Origin: Marinosulfonomonas sp. | GTDB lineage: Bacteria > Pseudomonadota > Alphaproteobacteria > Rhodobacterales > Rhodobacteraceae | DNA length: 45,636 bases | Reading direction: 5' to 3' | Assembly: GCA_015488685.1 (NCBI GenBank) | Contig: WFNH01000057.1 | Location: 1-45,636, forward strand | Shown: positions 16,463 to 23,929 of the stretch, one piece after another | Position numbering within the stretch: the first letter of the stretch is position 1 | How the letters are laid out: each line of letters begins with the position of its first letter | Program-made: the position numbers and the translations under genes | Notes under the pieces: generated by a model | What the model was told of the DNA's origin: nothing | The model's input: the letters and a program-made list of their open reading frames with translations, nothing else | The model's database searches: none

Positions 16463-16482
16463 CATACGGGCCGTATGCCCGT
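16463..16482 (-). promoter_or_regulatory. Hairpin in the pnp leader
   Basis: CATACGG (16463-16469), one base, and CCGTATG (16471-16477) form an inverted repeat; an alternative register pairs ACGGGC (16466-16471) with GCCCGT (16477-16482). The two folds exclude each other. It sits about 50 bases before the pnp start. In enteric bacteria PNPase controls its own mRNA through an RNase III-cut leader stem; whether this hairpin plays that part is only a guess. Confidence 0.3.
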
Positions 16483-16545
16483 GACCTGTTTCATGTGCAT
16501 TTTACAATCTGTTAGGTCCGGCAGATTGCAGCATCTTAAAAAGCA

Positions 16546-16569
16546 AGAAGCGCCCCGTAGGGCGCATCT
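16546..16569 (-). terminator. rpsO terminator
   Basis: GCGCCC (16550-16555) pairs with GGGCGC (16560-16565) around a four-base loop; AAGA and TCTT extend the stem across one mismatch. On the minus strand TTCTTGCTTTTT follows. It lies directly behind the rpsO stop and may act partially, letting some transcription continue into pnp. Confidence 0.75.
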
Positions 16570-16580
16570 TTGGGTCGGTA

Positions 16581-16850
16581 TTAGCGGCGCAGGCCGAGGC
16601 GTTTGATCAGATCCTGATAACGCGCTTCGTCTTTGGCGCGGGTGTAGTCCAGAAGTTTGCGACGTGTCGCAACCAGTTTCAAAAGACCACGGCGGGAATG
16701 GTTATCCTTTTTGTGGGTTTTGAAGTGCTCGGTCAGTGTCGCGATCCGCGATGACAAAACAGCAACCTGTACTTCGGGCGAACCAGTGTCGCCTTCGTGG
16801 GTTGCGAATTCTTTCATGATGCGGGCTTTTTCTTCTTTGGTAATCGACAT
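16581..16850 (-). CDS. rpsO: 30S ribosomal protein S15
   Basis: An 89-residue protein of exact family length, starting [20 protein letters not shown] and carrying [15 protein letters not shown] and the central [12 protein letters not shown] motif (here [12 protein letters not shown]) that contacts 16S rRNA; it ends [12 protein letters not shown]. It binds 16S rRNA early in small-subunit assembly. AAAAGGAGACCCCG supplies a strong ribosome binding site. It is followed by pnp. Confidence 0.98.
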   Translation of the reverse strand: MSITKEEKARIMKEFATHEGDTGSPEVQVAVLSSRIATLTEHFKTHKKDNHSRRGLLKLVATRRKLLDYTRAKDEARYQDLIKRLGLRR

Positions 16851-16983
16851 CGGGGTCTCCTTTTAAAAATCAATGTTGCGGGCGCAGGCCGGGATGTCGT
16901 CCAGCAAGGTCCATAGAGCATCCGCCCGATGAATCAGGCAGACACGCGCGTATAGGGTGAAACGGTGCAAAAGGAAAGGGTTT

Positions 16984-17286
16984 TTACTGCGGGCCGCCGT
17001 TTTGCTTGATCATATCCGCGATCTCTTTGGCCCATTCGCCGACAATCGGGATAAAGTCGATGTTGGATAGCGAATAAACCAGCAGATAGACAAGGAACGT
17101 CGCCCCGATCACCGACCCAAGGCCGAAGGCCAGCCCGCGGATGAATTGGAACTGCACCAGCCGCCATGCGGAATTGTGGATGCGCACGAAACGGTGGTTG
17201 TTCAGGCGGTGCAATTCCTGTTTCAACTCCGCGATTTCGGTCTGAAGGTCGGGGGTTTTGTCATCTTCCGGAATACTGTCGGGCAT
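16984..17286 (-). CDS. DUF5665-type small membrane protein
   Basis: A 100-residue protein. A charged, coiled-coil-like N-terminus (LQTEIAELKQELHRLNNHR, about 15-33) is followed by VQFQFIRGLAFGLGSVIGAT and a hydrophobic segment VYLLVYSLSNIDFIPIVGEW. The arrangement matches DUF5665, a family of about 100 residues with one or two membrane segments and no known role. The ATG at 17286 is used; the in-frame TTG one codon earlier is less likely. The DUF1643 gene lies 25 bases upstream on the same strand, so they may share a transcript. Confidence 0.8.
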   Translation of the reverse strand: MPDSIPEDDKTPDLQTEIAELKQELHRLNNHRFVRIHNSAWRLVQFQFIRGLAFGLGSVIGATFLVYLLVYSLSNIDFIPIVGEWAKEIADMIKQNGGPQ

Positions 17287-17311
17287 CAATTACCTTGCGA
17301 TTTTACTGTCG

Positions 17312-17821
17312 TTACCCGTCCCATAGCACAGGTTGCACCGCATAGGCGATATAAAGCGGGTGTTTGGGGTGGCCCGCTTTGGACAGGCCAAGGTGATAGA
17401 GTGGCAATCCGGTGCCGCGCATCAGGGTTTCAACCTGCGGGCCGCGTTTCATATGTTCGCCGTGGGTGCCCCATGCGCAAATGACCTGATCGGCCCACTC
17501 ACACCCCTCAAGGATAGCCGCATCATTGGCGGGGCCAACGGGATCGGGTGCCTTGCGCATCTTGCGCGGGTCGGTGTCGCGCCATGCAAAAATATTGGCC
17601 ACACGAAAGGCGCCAAAGCCCAGCGTGCGGGCGCGGCGTTCGCAGCGCTCGACCGTGGGATCATTCTGCACCTCGGTCGCGGTCGAGGGGTTGAGCATGA
17701 CAAAGAACGCCTTCTTTCCTTCGGGTTCCCAGACGCGGGTCAGGGAATAGCGGTATTTTTCGCAATCCGAATAGACGGCGGTGGAGTGGGCGTCGCCTTT
17801 TTGAAAGGTGCGGGTGATCAT
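17312..17821 (-). CDS. DUF1643 family protein
   Basis: A 169-residue protein with the DUF1643 pattern: YRYSLTRVWEPEGKKAFFVM leads into LNPSTATEVQNDPTVERCER, then GFGAFRVANIFAWRDTDP, AAILEGCEWADQVICAWG and the end LGLSKAGHPKHPLYI. The family is widespread, sometimes close to DNA-modification genes, and its biochemical role is unknown to me. The start at ATG 17821 fits the family; upstream in-frame codons add nothing recognisable. No restriction or modification gene is near here. Confidence 0.88.
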   Translation of the reverse strand: MITRTFQKGDAHSTAVYSDCEKYRYSLTRVWEPEGKKAFFVMLNPSTATEVQNDPTVERCERRARTLGFGAFRVANIFAWRDTDPRKMRKAPDPVGPANDAAILEGCEWADQVICAWGTHGEHMKRGPQVETLMRGTGLPLYHLGLSKAGHPKHPLYIAYAVQPVLWDG

Positions 17822-17826
17822 GGGGC

Positions 17827-17897
17827 TTTCGCTGTCCCGCACCCGATGCGGGACCTCCTGACTGACAGGGGAAGGCCCCGGATCGGGTCCGGGGCAG
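17827..17897. repeat. Two GC-rich palindromic repeat units
   Basis: Between the DUF1643 and dehydrogenase genes lie two hairpin units: TCCCGCA with TGCGGGA around CCCGA (17827-17845), and GCCCCGGA with TCCGGGGC around TCGGG (17875-17895). The two units share the pattern of a CCCG-type arm around an inner CCGAT/ATCGG core, as in REP-like dispersed elements. They fill almost the whole intergenic space. Confidence 0.5.
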
Positions 17898-17905
17898 CGG
17901 TGATC

Positions 17906-20257
17906 CTATTCACCATAAGGCACCCAGATATTCTTGACCTCGGTCGCCTGTTGCAGGAATTCGCGCCCTTCGCCATCCTTGCCGAACCAGTCGCGCGTGC
18001 GGGCATTGTTGACCCATGTGCGTTTCAGGTTGCCAGCCGAGGCATGTTCGATCTGCGCCGACAGATCGGTCGAGGAGAAGCTCCAGACCGCATCCACATC
18101 CAGATGCCCCGCCAATGGCCCTGCCAGATCGGCATGATCACCGGTCAGGATGTTGACCACCCCCGCAGGCACGTCCGAGGTGTCCAGCACCTGATAGAAA
18201 TCGGTCGCCGCCAGCGGCGCGGCCTGACTGGCCGCCAGCACGCAGGTGTTGCCCATTGCTATTGCAGGGGCCATGACAGAAATCAGGCCCAGCAATGGCG
18301 CGTCATCAGGGCAGAGCGCACCGATCACGCCAACGGGTTCTTTCATCGCCAGCGCGATGCCGCGAATGGGAACGCCATGCGCCTGACCGTCGTATTTATC
18401 GGCCCAGGCGGCATAGGTGAACAGGCGGGACAGGGTTGCATCCACCTCTTTACGCCCGCCAGTTTTACCGCTTATCTCGTTCAGGCGTTTGGCAAATTCG
18501 TCGCCCCGCGCCGACAGGTTTTCGGCAATGTAATACAGGATTTGCGCCCGAAGATGGCCGGTGGTTTTGGCCCAGCCTTTGGCAGCGTGGGCAGCCTCGA
18601 CCGCGTTGCGGATGTCCTTGCGTGACCCTTGACCGACATGGCCCAGCAGTTTGCCTTTGGGCGACCAGATGGCGGTGGAATAGCCGCTGTCGGGGCGTGC
18701 CTGTTTGCCGCCGATATACATCTTGGCGGTGCGGTCCAGTTCGGTGACCTGCGCGCCCTTGGGGGCGGAAACCGGCATGATAGGATGCAGCGGTTTGCTG
18801 GCGGTTTTCGGTCTGGTATAGGCCGATAACCCTTCCCAGCCGCCTTCGCGCCCAAAGCCGCTTTCGCGCACACCGCCAAAACCGGCGGCCGCGTCAAACA
18901 GGTTGGTCGCGTTGACCCAGACGATGCCCGCAACCAGTTTGGGTGCAATATCCAGCGCAAGGTTCACATTCTCGCTCCAGACGCTTGCGGCCAGACCATA
19001 GCGGGTGTTGTTGGCCAGTTGCACGGCCTCGGCCGGGGTGCGGAAGGTGGTCGAGACCAGCACGGGGCCAAAGATTTCCTCTTGCATCAGATAGGCCGCG
19101 GAATCCAGGCCGGTGATCAGGGTCGGCGGGTAATAACAACCCTGATTGGGCAGTTTGCATTTGGCGTGGTAAACCTCGCCCTCGGCCCCGCCCCTGGCGA
19201 CCATATCGGTGACGGTGGCGTGTTGCACAGGGTCCACAAGTGCGCCGATGTCGATGCATTTGTCCAGTGGATCGCCCATGCGCAAACCATCCATCCGCAC
19301 CTTAAGCTTGGCGTAGAATTCCTCGGCAATGCCTTCCTGCACCAGCAGGCGGGAACCGGCGCAGCAGACCTGCCCCTGATTGAACCAGATCGCATCGACC
19401 AGCCCTTCAACCGCGCTGTCAATATCGGCATCTTCAAACACGATGTAGGGGGATTTGCCGCCCAGCTCCAGCGTCAGCGCCTTGCCGGACCCGGCAGTGG
19501 CTTCGCGGATGCGGCGGCCAACGGCGGTCGAGCCGGTAAAGGCGATTTTGTCGATGTCTTCATGGGTGACAATCATTTCACCCACCGCACCATTGCCGGT
19601 GACGATGTTGACAACACCCTTGGGCAGGCCCGCCTGAACACAGATTTCCGCAAACAGCAGCGCGGTTAACGAGGTGTATTCAGCAGGCTTCAGCACACAG
19701 GTATTGCCGGTGGCAATCGCGGGGGCAATTTTCCACGCCAGCATCAACAGCGGAAAATTCCACGGGATGATCTGGCCGCAAACGCCCAGCGGTTCGGCGT
19801 CGGGCAGCTCGGACTCCATCAGTTGCGCCATACCGGCGTGGTAATAGAAATGCTGCTGCACCAGCGGGATGTCGATGTCGCGGCTTTCGCGGATCGGTTT
19901 GCCGTTATCCATCGTTTCCAGCACCGCAAACAGGCGGCTGTGTTTTTGCAGCAGGCGGGCGATGGCGTATAGCACCTTGGCCCGTTCATGGCCCGATGTG
20001 CGCGCCCATTTCTTTTGCGCCTTTGTGGCGGCGGTTACGGCGGCATCTATATCATCGCCGCTGGCCTGTGTGACCAGCGCCAGAATGTCGCCGGTGGCCG
20101 GATTGCGGGATTCAAAACCGTCATGATGCGGGGTGAAATCGCCGTTGATGAACTGGCCGAATTTGCCGTCATGTTCGGCAATCCACGCCATTGCTTCGGA
20201 TGTGCTTTCGGGGGCGGGGCCATAGTCCATGGTCTCGAAGATATCTTTTACAGTCAT
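17906..20257 (-). CDS. Two-domain aldehyde dehydrogenase of the ALDH16 type
   Basis: A 783-residue protein made of a complete aldehyde dehydrogenase domain (about 1-480) fused to a second ALDH-like domain (about 500-783). The first domain holds E264 in LTLELGGKSP and the catalytic cysteine C298 in FNQGQVCCAGSR, plus IPWNFPLLMLAWK for NAD binding. The second has remnants (GVIGALCPDDAPLLGLISV) but no GQxC motif, so it should be non-catalytic. This matches bacterial ALDH16, a family with a known structure from a Loktanella species, oxidising aldehydes to acids with NAD+. It starts 3 bases after the deoC stop, so it may oxidise acetaldehyde or a related product of DeoC; that link is inferred. Confidence 0.92.
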   Translation of the reverse strand: MTVKDIFETMDYGPAPESTSEAMAWIAEHDGKFGQFINGDFTPHHDGFESRNPATGDILALVTQASGDDIDAAVTAATKAQKKWARTSGHERAKVLYAIARLLQKHSRLFAVLETMDNGKPIRESRDIDIPLVQQHFYYHAGMAQLMESELPDAEPLGVCGQIIPWNFPLLMLAWKIAPAIATGNTCVLKPAEYTSLTALLFAEICVQAGLPKGVVNIVTGNGAVGEMIVTHEDIDKIAFTGSTAVGRRIREATAGSGKALTLELGGKSPYIVFEDADIDSAVEGLVDAIWFNQGQVCCAGSRLLVQEGIAEEFYAKLKVRMDGLRMGDPLDKCIDIGALVDPVQHATVTDMVARGGAEGEVYHAKCKLPNQGCYYPPTLITGLDSAAYLMQEEIFGPVLVSTTFRTPAEAVQLANNTRYGLAASVWSENVNLALDIAPKLVAGIVWVNATNLFDAAAGFGGVRESGFGREGGWEGLSAYTRPKTASKPLHPIMPVSAPKGAQVTELDRTAKMYIGGKQARPDSGYSTAIWSPKGKLLGHVGQGSRKDIRNAVEAAHAAKGWAKTTGHLRAQILYYIAENLSARGDEFAKRLNEISGKTGGRKEVDATLSRLFTYAAWADKYDGQAHGVPIRGIALAMKEPVGVIGALCPDDAPLLGLISVMAPAIAMGNTCVLAASQAAPLAATDFYQVLDTSDVPAGVVNILTGDHADLAGPLAGHLDVDAVWSFSSTDLSAQIEHASAGNLKRTWVNNARTRDWFGKDGEGREFLQQATEVKNIWVPYGE

Positions 20258-20260
20258 GGC

Positions 20261-21265
20261 TTATCCAATCGCGTGGCGGTAAGAGGCAGAGTAATTGCCG
20301 GTCACATGGTGTTCCAGCTGGCGTTCCAGATCGCCCAACAGGGACGAGGCGCCGAAACGGAACAAATCGGGCGAAAGCCAGCGGTCGCCCAATTCGTCCT
20401 TGAGCAGGGTTAGATAGGTAACCGCGTCCTTGGCCTTGGAAATTCCACCCGCCGGTTTATAGCCAACGCGAAACCCCGTGCGGGCGTGGTAATCGCGAAT
20501 GGCGCGCATCATCACCAGTGAAACGGGTAGGGTGGCGTTGACCGCTTCCTTACCGGTCGAGGTTTTGATGAAATCGGCACCGGCCATCATGCACACCAAT
20601 GACGCGCGGGCCACATTGCGTAGACTACCAAGTTCGCCAGTGGCCAAAATCGCCTTGACGTGGGCATCGCCACAAGCGGCGCGAAAGTCGCGCATTTCAT
20701 TATAGAGGGCCTGCCAGTTTCCGGTCAGCACATGGCGGCGCGATATTACGATGTCGATTTCCGAGGCCCCTGCCTTCACGCTCTCGCCAATTTCGGCAAC
20801 ACGCAGGTGGTAGGGGGACAGACCGGCAGGAAAACCGGTGGAAACAGCCGCTACGGGAATGCCGGTGCCTTCCAGTGCGGCCACGGCGGTTTCGACCATC
20901 TCGTGATAGACGCAAACGGCGCCGGTGGTGATGCCTTCGACACCCAATGCTTCCAGTATATCGGCGCGCACGGGTTGGCGGGCCTTGGCGCACAGACGAC
21001 GCACGCGGCCCGGGGTGTCGTCACCCGACAGGGTGGTCAGGTCAATGCATGTGATTGCTTTCAGCATCCATGCCGCCTGATAATCCTTTTTCACCGACCG
21101 GCGGCCGGGCAGAGATTTCACGCGGCGTTCAATGGCGGATGTGTTGGCCTGCGCCCCCATCACCCAGTCCATATCCAGTTCCATCCCCGGATTTCGCGGC
21201 TCGTGCACTTGCGGCAGGCCGGCGGTTTTTACGGGGGTGTTGATAGGCTGTGTTTTGCTTTGCAA
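20261..21265 (-). CDS. deoC: Deoxyribose-phosphate aldolase
   Basis: A 334-residue aldolase, longer than the ~250-residue enteric form because of a ~70-residue N-terminal extension (TPVKTAGLPQVHEPRNPGM) typical of this clade. The Schiff-base lysine is K234 in ADFIKTSTGKEAVNAT, and the second active-site lysine K270 is in GYKPAGGIS. It splits 2-deoxyribose 5-phosphate into glyceraldehyde 3-phosphate and acetaldehyde. The start is TTG 21265, with AAGGAG 8 bases upstream. The ALDH16-type gene follows 3 bases downstream, suggesting that the acetaldehyde is oxidised at once. A perfect 13-bp stem lies about 80 bases before the start. Confidence 0.95.
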   Translation of the reverse strand: MQSKTQPINTPVKTAGLPQVHEPRNPGMELDMDWVMGAQANTSAIERRVKSLPGRRSVKKDYQAAWMLKAITCIDLTTLSGDDTPGRVRRLCAKARQPVRADILEALGVEGITTGAVCVYHEMVETAVAALEGTGIPVAAVSTGFPAGLSPYHLRVAEIGESVKAGASEIDIVISRRHVLTGNWQALYNEMRDFRAACGDAHVKAILATGELGSLRNVARASLVCMMAGADFIKTSTGKEAVNATLPVSLVMMRAIRDYHARTGFRVGYKPAGGISKAKDAVTYLTLLKDELGDRWLSPDLFRFGASSLLGDLERQLEHHVTGNYSASYRHAIG

Positions 21266-21343
21266 CTGTCTGGCTCCTTGATCACCTTGCAAGGTCTCAT
21301 GTTCGGGGGGGTATTTGCAAGTTTTACCAAATGATCAAGGGGG

Positions 21344-21378
21344 AAATGATGCGGCCAATTGGTCAGGCCGCATCATTT
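21344..21378. promoter_or_regulatory. Long perfect hairpin upstream of deoC
   Basis: AAATGATGCGGCC (21344-21356) pairs perfectly with GGCCGCATCATTT (21366-21378) over a 9-base loop. It is followed at 21379-21392 by a second small inverted repeat, GGCC-GGTTTT-GGCC. No T-run follows on either strand, so it does not look like a simple terminator for the upstream solute-binding gene. It could be an operator for the deoC/ALDH operon or part of the neighbouring repeat element. Confidence 0.5.
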
Positions 21379-21392
21379 GGCCGGTTTTGGCC

Positions 21393-21510
21393 TAAAGCGT
21401 GTCGCGCCTGATTGGACGCGGGCATTCAATGGTCGGACCGAGGCAGCGTTCGCATAAGCGAATGCGTTCGGGCCGGCCAGTGAATTCGATTTGGTGCGAC
21501 GTGCTCTAAA
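21393..21510. repeat. ~118-bp imperfect palindromic repeat element
   Basis: The left end TAAAGCGTGTCGCGCC and the right end, read in reverse complement as TTTAGAGCACGTCGCACC, match with few differences, and further in GCATTCAATGGTCGG matches the reverse complement of CCGGCCAGTGAATTC. The centre folds as TTCGC-ATAA-GCGAA. The whole is a cruciform-like unit of the kind dispersed in alphaproteobacterial genomes. Its right end reaches into the 3' end of the neighbouring solute-binding gene and contributes the TAG stop codon. Confidence 0.65.
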
Positions 21511-22279
21511 GGCCCCATTTTTCGGCGGTTTGGGCAAAGAAACCCTTGGCCTGCTTTAGCTTGATCCAGTTGTTTACATAGTTGATCCAGACCTGATCAT
21601 CCTGCGGTAAGATCATCGCAATCGGGGTGGGCGATTTGGCCTGCTGGACCGCGATCTGGTGCACATTGGGGAATTTTGCAATCAGGGTCGACCCTTCGAT
21701 GTTTGAAGTGATGAACACATCGGCGCGTCCCGCCAGAACCTCTTGATAGCCGCGGGCGGGGGCTTCGACCACTTTGATTTGTGCATCGGGGAACCAGTCC
21801 TTGACCAGCTTTTCAAAGGTGGTGCCAAGGGTTGTCGCCACCACCACGCCGGGGTCGTTAATAGAGTCCCAGCCATCGAAACGGCCCAGTTTATCATCGG
21901 TGGTGAACGGGAAAATCTGCACCGACAGATAGCTTTCGGAAAACCCTGCCGCCTTCATCCGCGCCGGACTGATCGAGGCCGAGCCGGTGATCTGGTAATT
22001 CCCCGCGACCACGCCGTTGACCAGCGTTTTCCAGTCTGTCGGGACCAGTTCCAGTTCCACGCCCAGATCCTTGGCCAGTTCGGTCATGATGTCGATATCA
22101 TAGCCCTTGTAGCTGTTGGTTGCCGGATCGCGCACCGACATCGGGTTCCAGTCGCCGGTGGTGCCGACCTTGAGCGTGCCGGACGACAGGATGTCATTCA
22201 GCGCCGATTGCGCAGTGGCGGGCAGGCCCAGAAGGGCGGTCAAAAAGGTTGCGATTGCGAATACTCTGAAAAATCTCAT
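21506..22279 (-). CDS. Polar amino acid ABC transporter substrate-binding protein (family 3)
   Basis: A 257-residue periplasmic protein with a signal peptide ending ATAQS-A (about residue 24) and the family 3 solute-binding fold: GTLKVGTTGDWNPMSVRDP, YKGYDIDIMTELAKDLGVE, then SGSASISP-like GSASISPARMK. It resembles both amino acid receptors and the related cyclohexadienyl dehydratase PheC. The PheC lyase residues I would expect near the C-terminal third are not obvious, and the neighbouring ABC genes point to transport. It is divergent from those ABC genes. The stop codon TAG falls inside a repeat element, so the C-terminal end may have been altered by its insertion. Confidence 0.85.
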   Translation of the reverse strand: MRFFRVFAIATFLTALLGLPATAQSALNDILSSGTLKVGTTGDWNPMSVRDPATNSYKGYDIDIMTELAKDLGVELELVPTDWKTLVNGVVAGNYQITGSASISPARMKAAGFSESYLSVQIFPFTTDDKLGRFDGWDSINDPGVVVATTLGTTFEKLVKDWFPDAQIKVVEAPARGYQEVLAGRADVFITSNIEGSTLIAKFPNVHQIAVQQAKSPTPIAMILPQDDQVWINYVNNWIKLKQAKGFFAQTAEKWGL

Positions 22280-22345
22280 TTTTGCGTTCCCTGCGAATTT
22301 ATTGTTGTAACGGTCTTTTGTTTTAGCCCGCGGTGGTGGCTATTT

Positions 22346-22359
22346 CCATCTATAGATGG
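22346..22359. promoter_or_regulatory. 14-bp perfect palindrome in the divergent amino-acid ABC promoter region
   Basis: CCATCTATAGATGG is a perfect 14-bp palindrome located midway between the divergent starts of the binding protein (22279) and the ATPase (22404). Position and symmetry suggest a dimeric regulator binding site; the TCTATAGA core is of the sort seen for GntR-type regulators. No regulator gene adjoins the cluster, except the GntR gene 3 kb away. Confidence 0.5.
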
Positions 22360-22403
22360 TCAGGTAATAATAAGTTGAACGGGAAACGGGCAGGGCAGGC
22401 AGG

Positions 22404-23150
22404 ATGCAGGGCAGCGCAAACGCGATTGAAATCAGCTGTGTGGGTAAATGGTTCGGCGATTATCAGGCGTTGAAGGATATCACCCTGACAGTTCCGTTTG
22501 GCGAAAGGCTGGTGATTTGCGGGCCGTCCGGTTCGGGTAAATCCACACTGGTGCGCTGTATCGACCGGCTGGAAGCGCATGATACGGGGCGGATTGTGGT
22601 CGACGGGATCGAACTGACCAATGATGCGGCAAGCATCGCGCAGGTGCGCTCGGAAATCGGTATGGTGTTTCAGCAGTTCAACCTGTTTCCGCATCTGACG
22701 GTGCTGGAAAATCTGACCCTTGGACCGATCAAGGCACGCGGCTTGTCCCGACCCGAGGCCGAAGCCCGCGCGATGCATTACCTGGAACGGGTGCACATCC
22801 CCGAACAGGCCGACAAAAAGCCCGGTCAATTGTCGGGCGGGCAGCAACAGCGGGTGGCGATTGCCCGTTGCCTGTGTCTGGAACCCAAACTGATGCTGTT
22901 TGACGAACCCACCTCGGCGCTGGATCCGGAAATGATTGCCGAGGTTCTGGATGTGATCCTTGATCTGGCTGTGGAAGGGATGACAATGGTTGTGGTGACC
23001 CATGAAATGGGATTTGCCCGCAAGGCCGCCGACCGGATGGTGTTCATGGACAAGGGCGAGATACTGGAATCCGCCCCGCCCGAGGAATTCTTTACCGCGC
23101 CCAAAACCGCACGGTGCCGTAAATTCCTGAACCAGATTTTACAGCATTAG
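22404..23150 (+). CDS. Amino acid ABC transporter ATP-binding protein (GlnQ/HisP type)
   Basis: A 248-residue ABC ATPase with Walker A GPSGSGKST (about 40-48), Q-loop VFQQFNLFPHLTVLENL, signature LSGGQQQRVAIARCL, Walker [17 protein letters not shown] and the H-loop VTHEMGFARK. This combination is typical of polar amino acid importers. It energises uptake with the permease 11 bases downstream and the divergently encoded binding protein. Confidence 0.95.
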   Translation: MQGSANAIEISCVGKWFGDYQALKDITLTVPFGERLVICGPSGSGKSTLVRCIDRLEAHDTGRIVVDGIELTNDAASIAQVRSEIGMVFQQFNLFPHLTVLENLTLGPIKARGLSRPEAEARAMHYLERVHIPEQADKKPGQLSGGQQQRVAIARCLCLEPKLMLFDEPTSALDPEMIAEVLDVILDLAVEGMTMVVVTHEMGFARKAADRMVFMDKGEILESAPPEEFFTAPKTARCRKFLNQILQH

Positions 23151-23161
23151 GGGGACGTGTG

Positions 23162-23926
23162 ATGAGATTGAAAACCCTGATCCTGCTATCGCTGACACTG
23201 TTTATCGCGGGCTGTGGCCAATTGAATGTCTGGGGTTGGTATGTGATTGACCCGCGCACGCCTGCGGGCTGGATCAACATCAAATTCCTGTTGGGCGGGT
23301 TCGGATCGACCATCCTGCTGTCGCTGATCGCAGTCAGCCTGTCGATGGTACTGGGGCTGATCGTGGCCCTGCCCGGCATGTCATCCCGCCGATGGCTGCG
23401 CATCCCGTCGCGGGTATATATCGAGCTGGTGCGCGCAGTGCCCCTGCTGCCGATGCTGTTCTGGGTATTTTACGGGCTGCCGGTGGTGCTGAAATCTATG
23501 GGGATCAACATCAGCATTGATCCGTTCTGGGGTGCGATCATCGCCTTGGCCGTGTCCGACAGCGCCTTCACCGCCGAAATCTATCGCGCGGGTATTCAGT
23601 CTATCCCCAAAGGGCAGGTCGAGGCGGGGCAAACCATCGGCCTGACCTACGCGCAAAACATGCGTTATGTGATCCTGCCCCAGGCGATCCGGCGCATCCT
23701 GCCACCGCTTGCAAACCAGTTCATCTATATCGTGAAAATGTCGGCTTTTGCCTCGGTCATCGGTATGCAGGAACTGACGCGCCGCGCCAATGAACTGGTG
23801 GTGACGGAATACCGGCCGCTTGAGATTTATACCCTGCTGATCGTCGAATATCTGCTGCTGGTGTTGATCATCAGCGCCTTTGTGCGTTGGCTGGAACGCA
23901 GGATGGGCGCTGATGAACGGGGCTGA
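23162..23926 (+). CDS. Amino acid ABC transporter permease (HisM/GlnP type)
   Basis: A 254-residue inner membrane protein with about five to six helices. The coupling loop is EAGQTIGLTYAQNMRYVILPQAI (the EAA motif), followed by FIYIVKMSAFASVIGMQEL. The N-terminus reads LTLFIAGCGQLNVWGWYVI, a lipobox-like segment discussed separately. Only one permease is present, so the transporter is probably a homodimer. The start is the ATG at 23162, with GGGGG six bases before it; the GTG directly upstream is part of the spacer. Its stop and that of the aminotransferase lie 3 bases apart. Confidence 0.93.
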   Translation: MRLKTLILLSLTLFIAGCGQLNVWGWYVIDPRTPAGWINIKFLLGGFGSTILLSLIAVSLSMVLGLIVALPGMSSRRWLRIPSRVYIELVRAVPLLPMLFWVFYGLPVVLKSMGINISIDPFWGAIIALAVSDSAFTAEIYRAGIQSIPKGQVEAGQTIGLTYAQNMRYVILPQAIRRILPPLANQFIYIVKMSAFASVIGMQELTRRANELVVTEYRPLEIYTLLIVEYLLLVLIISAFVRWLERRMGADERG

Positions 23927-23929
23927 GCG

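Noticed and set aside
17333-18625. A 430-codon plus-strand open frame over the DUF1643 and ALDH16-type genes
   Set aside because: It spans two real minus-strand genes and the repeat between them and has no recognisable motif.
21506-22279. Calling the solute-binding protein a cyclohexadienyl dehydratase (PheC)
   Set aside because: The fold is shared, but the catalytic pattern is not evident and the gene is divergent from matching ABC ATPase and permease genes.
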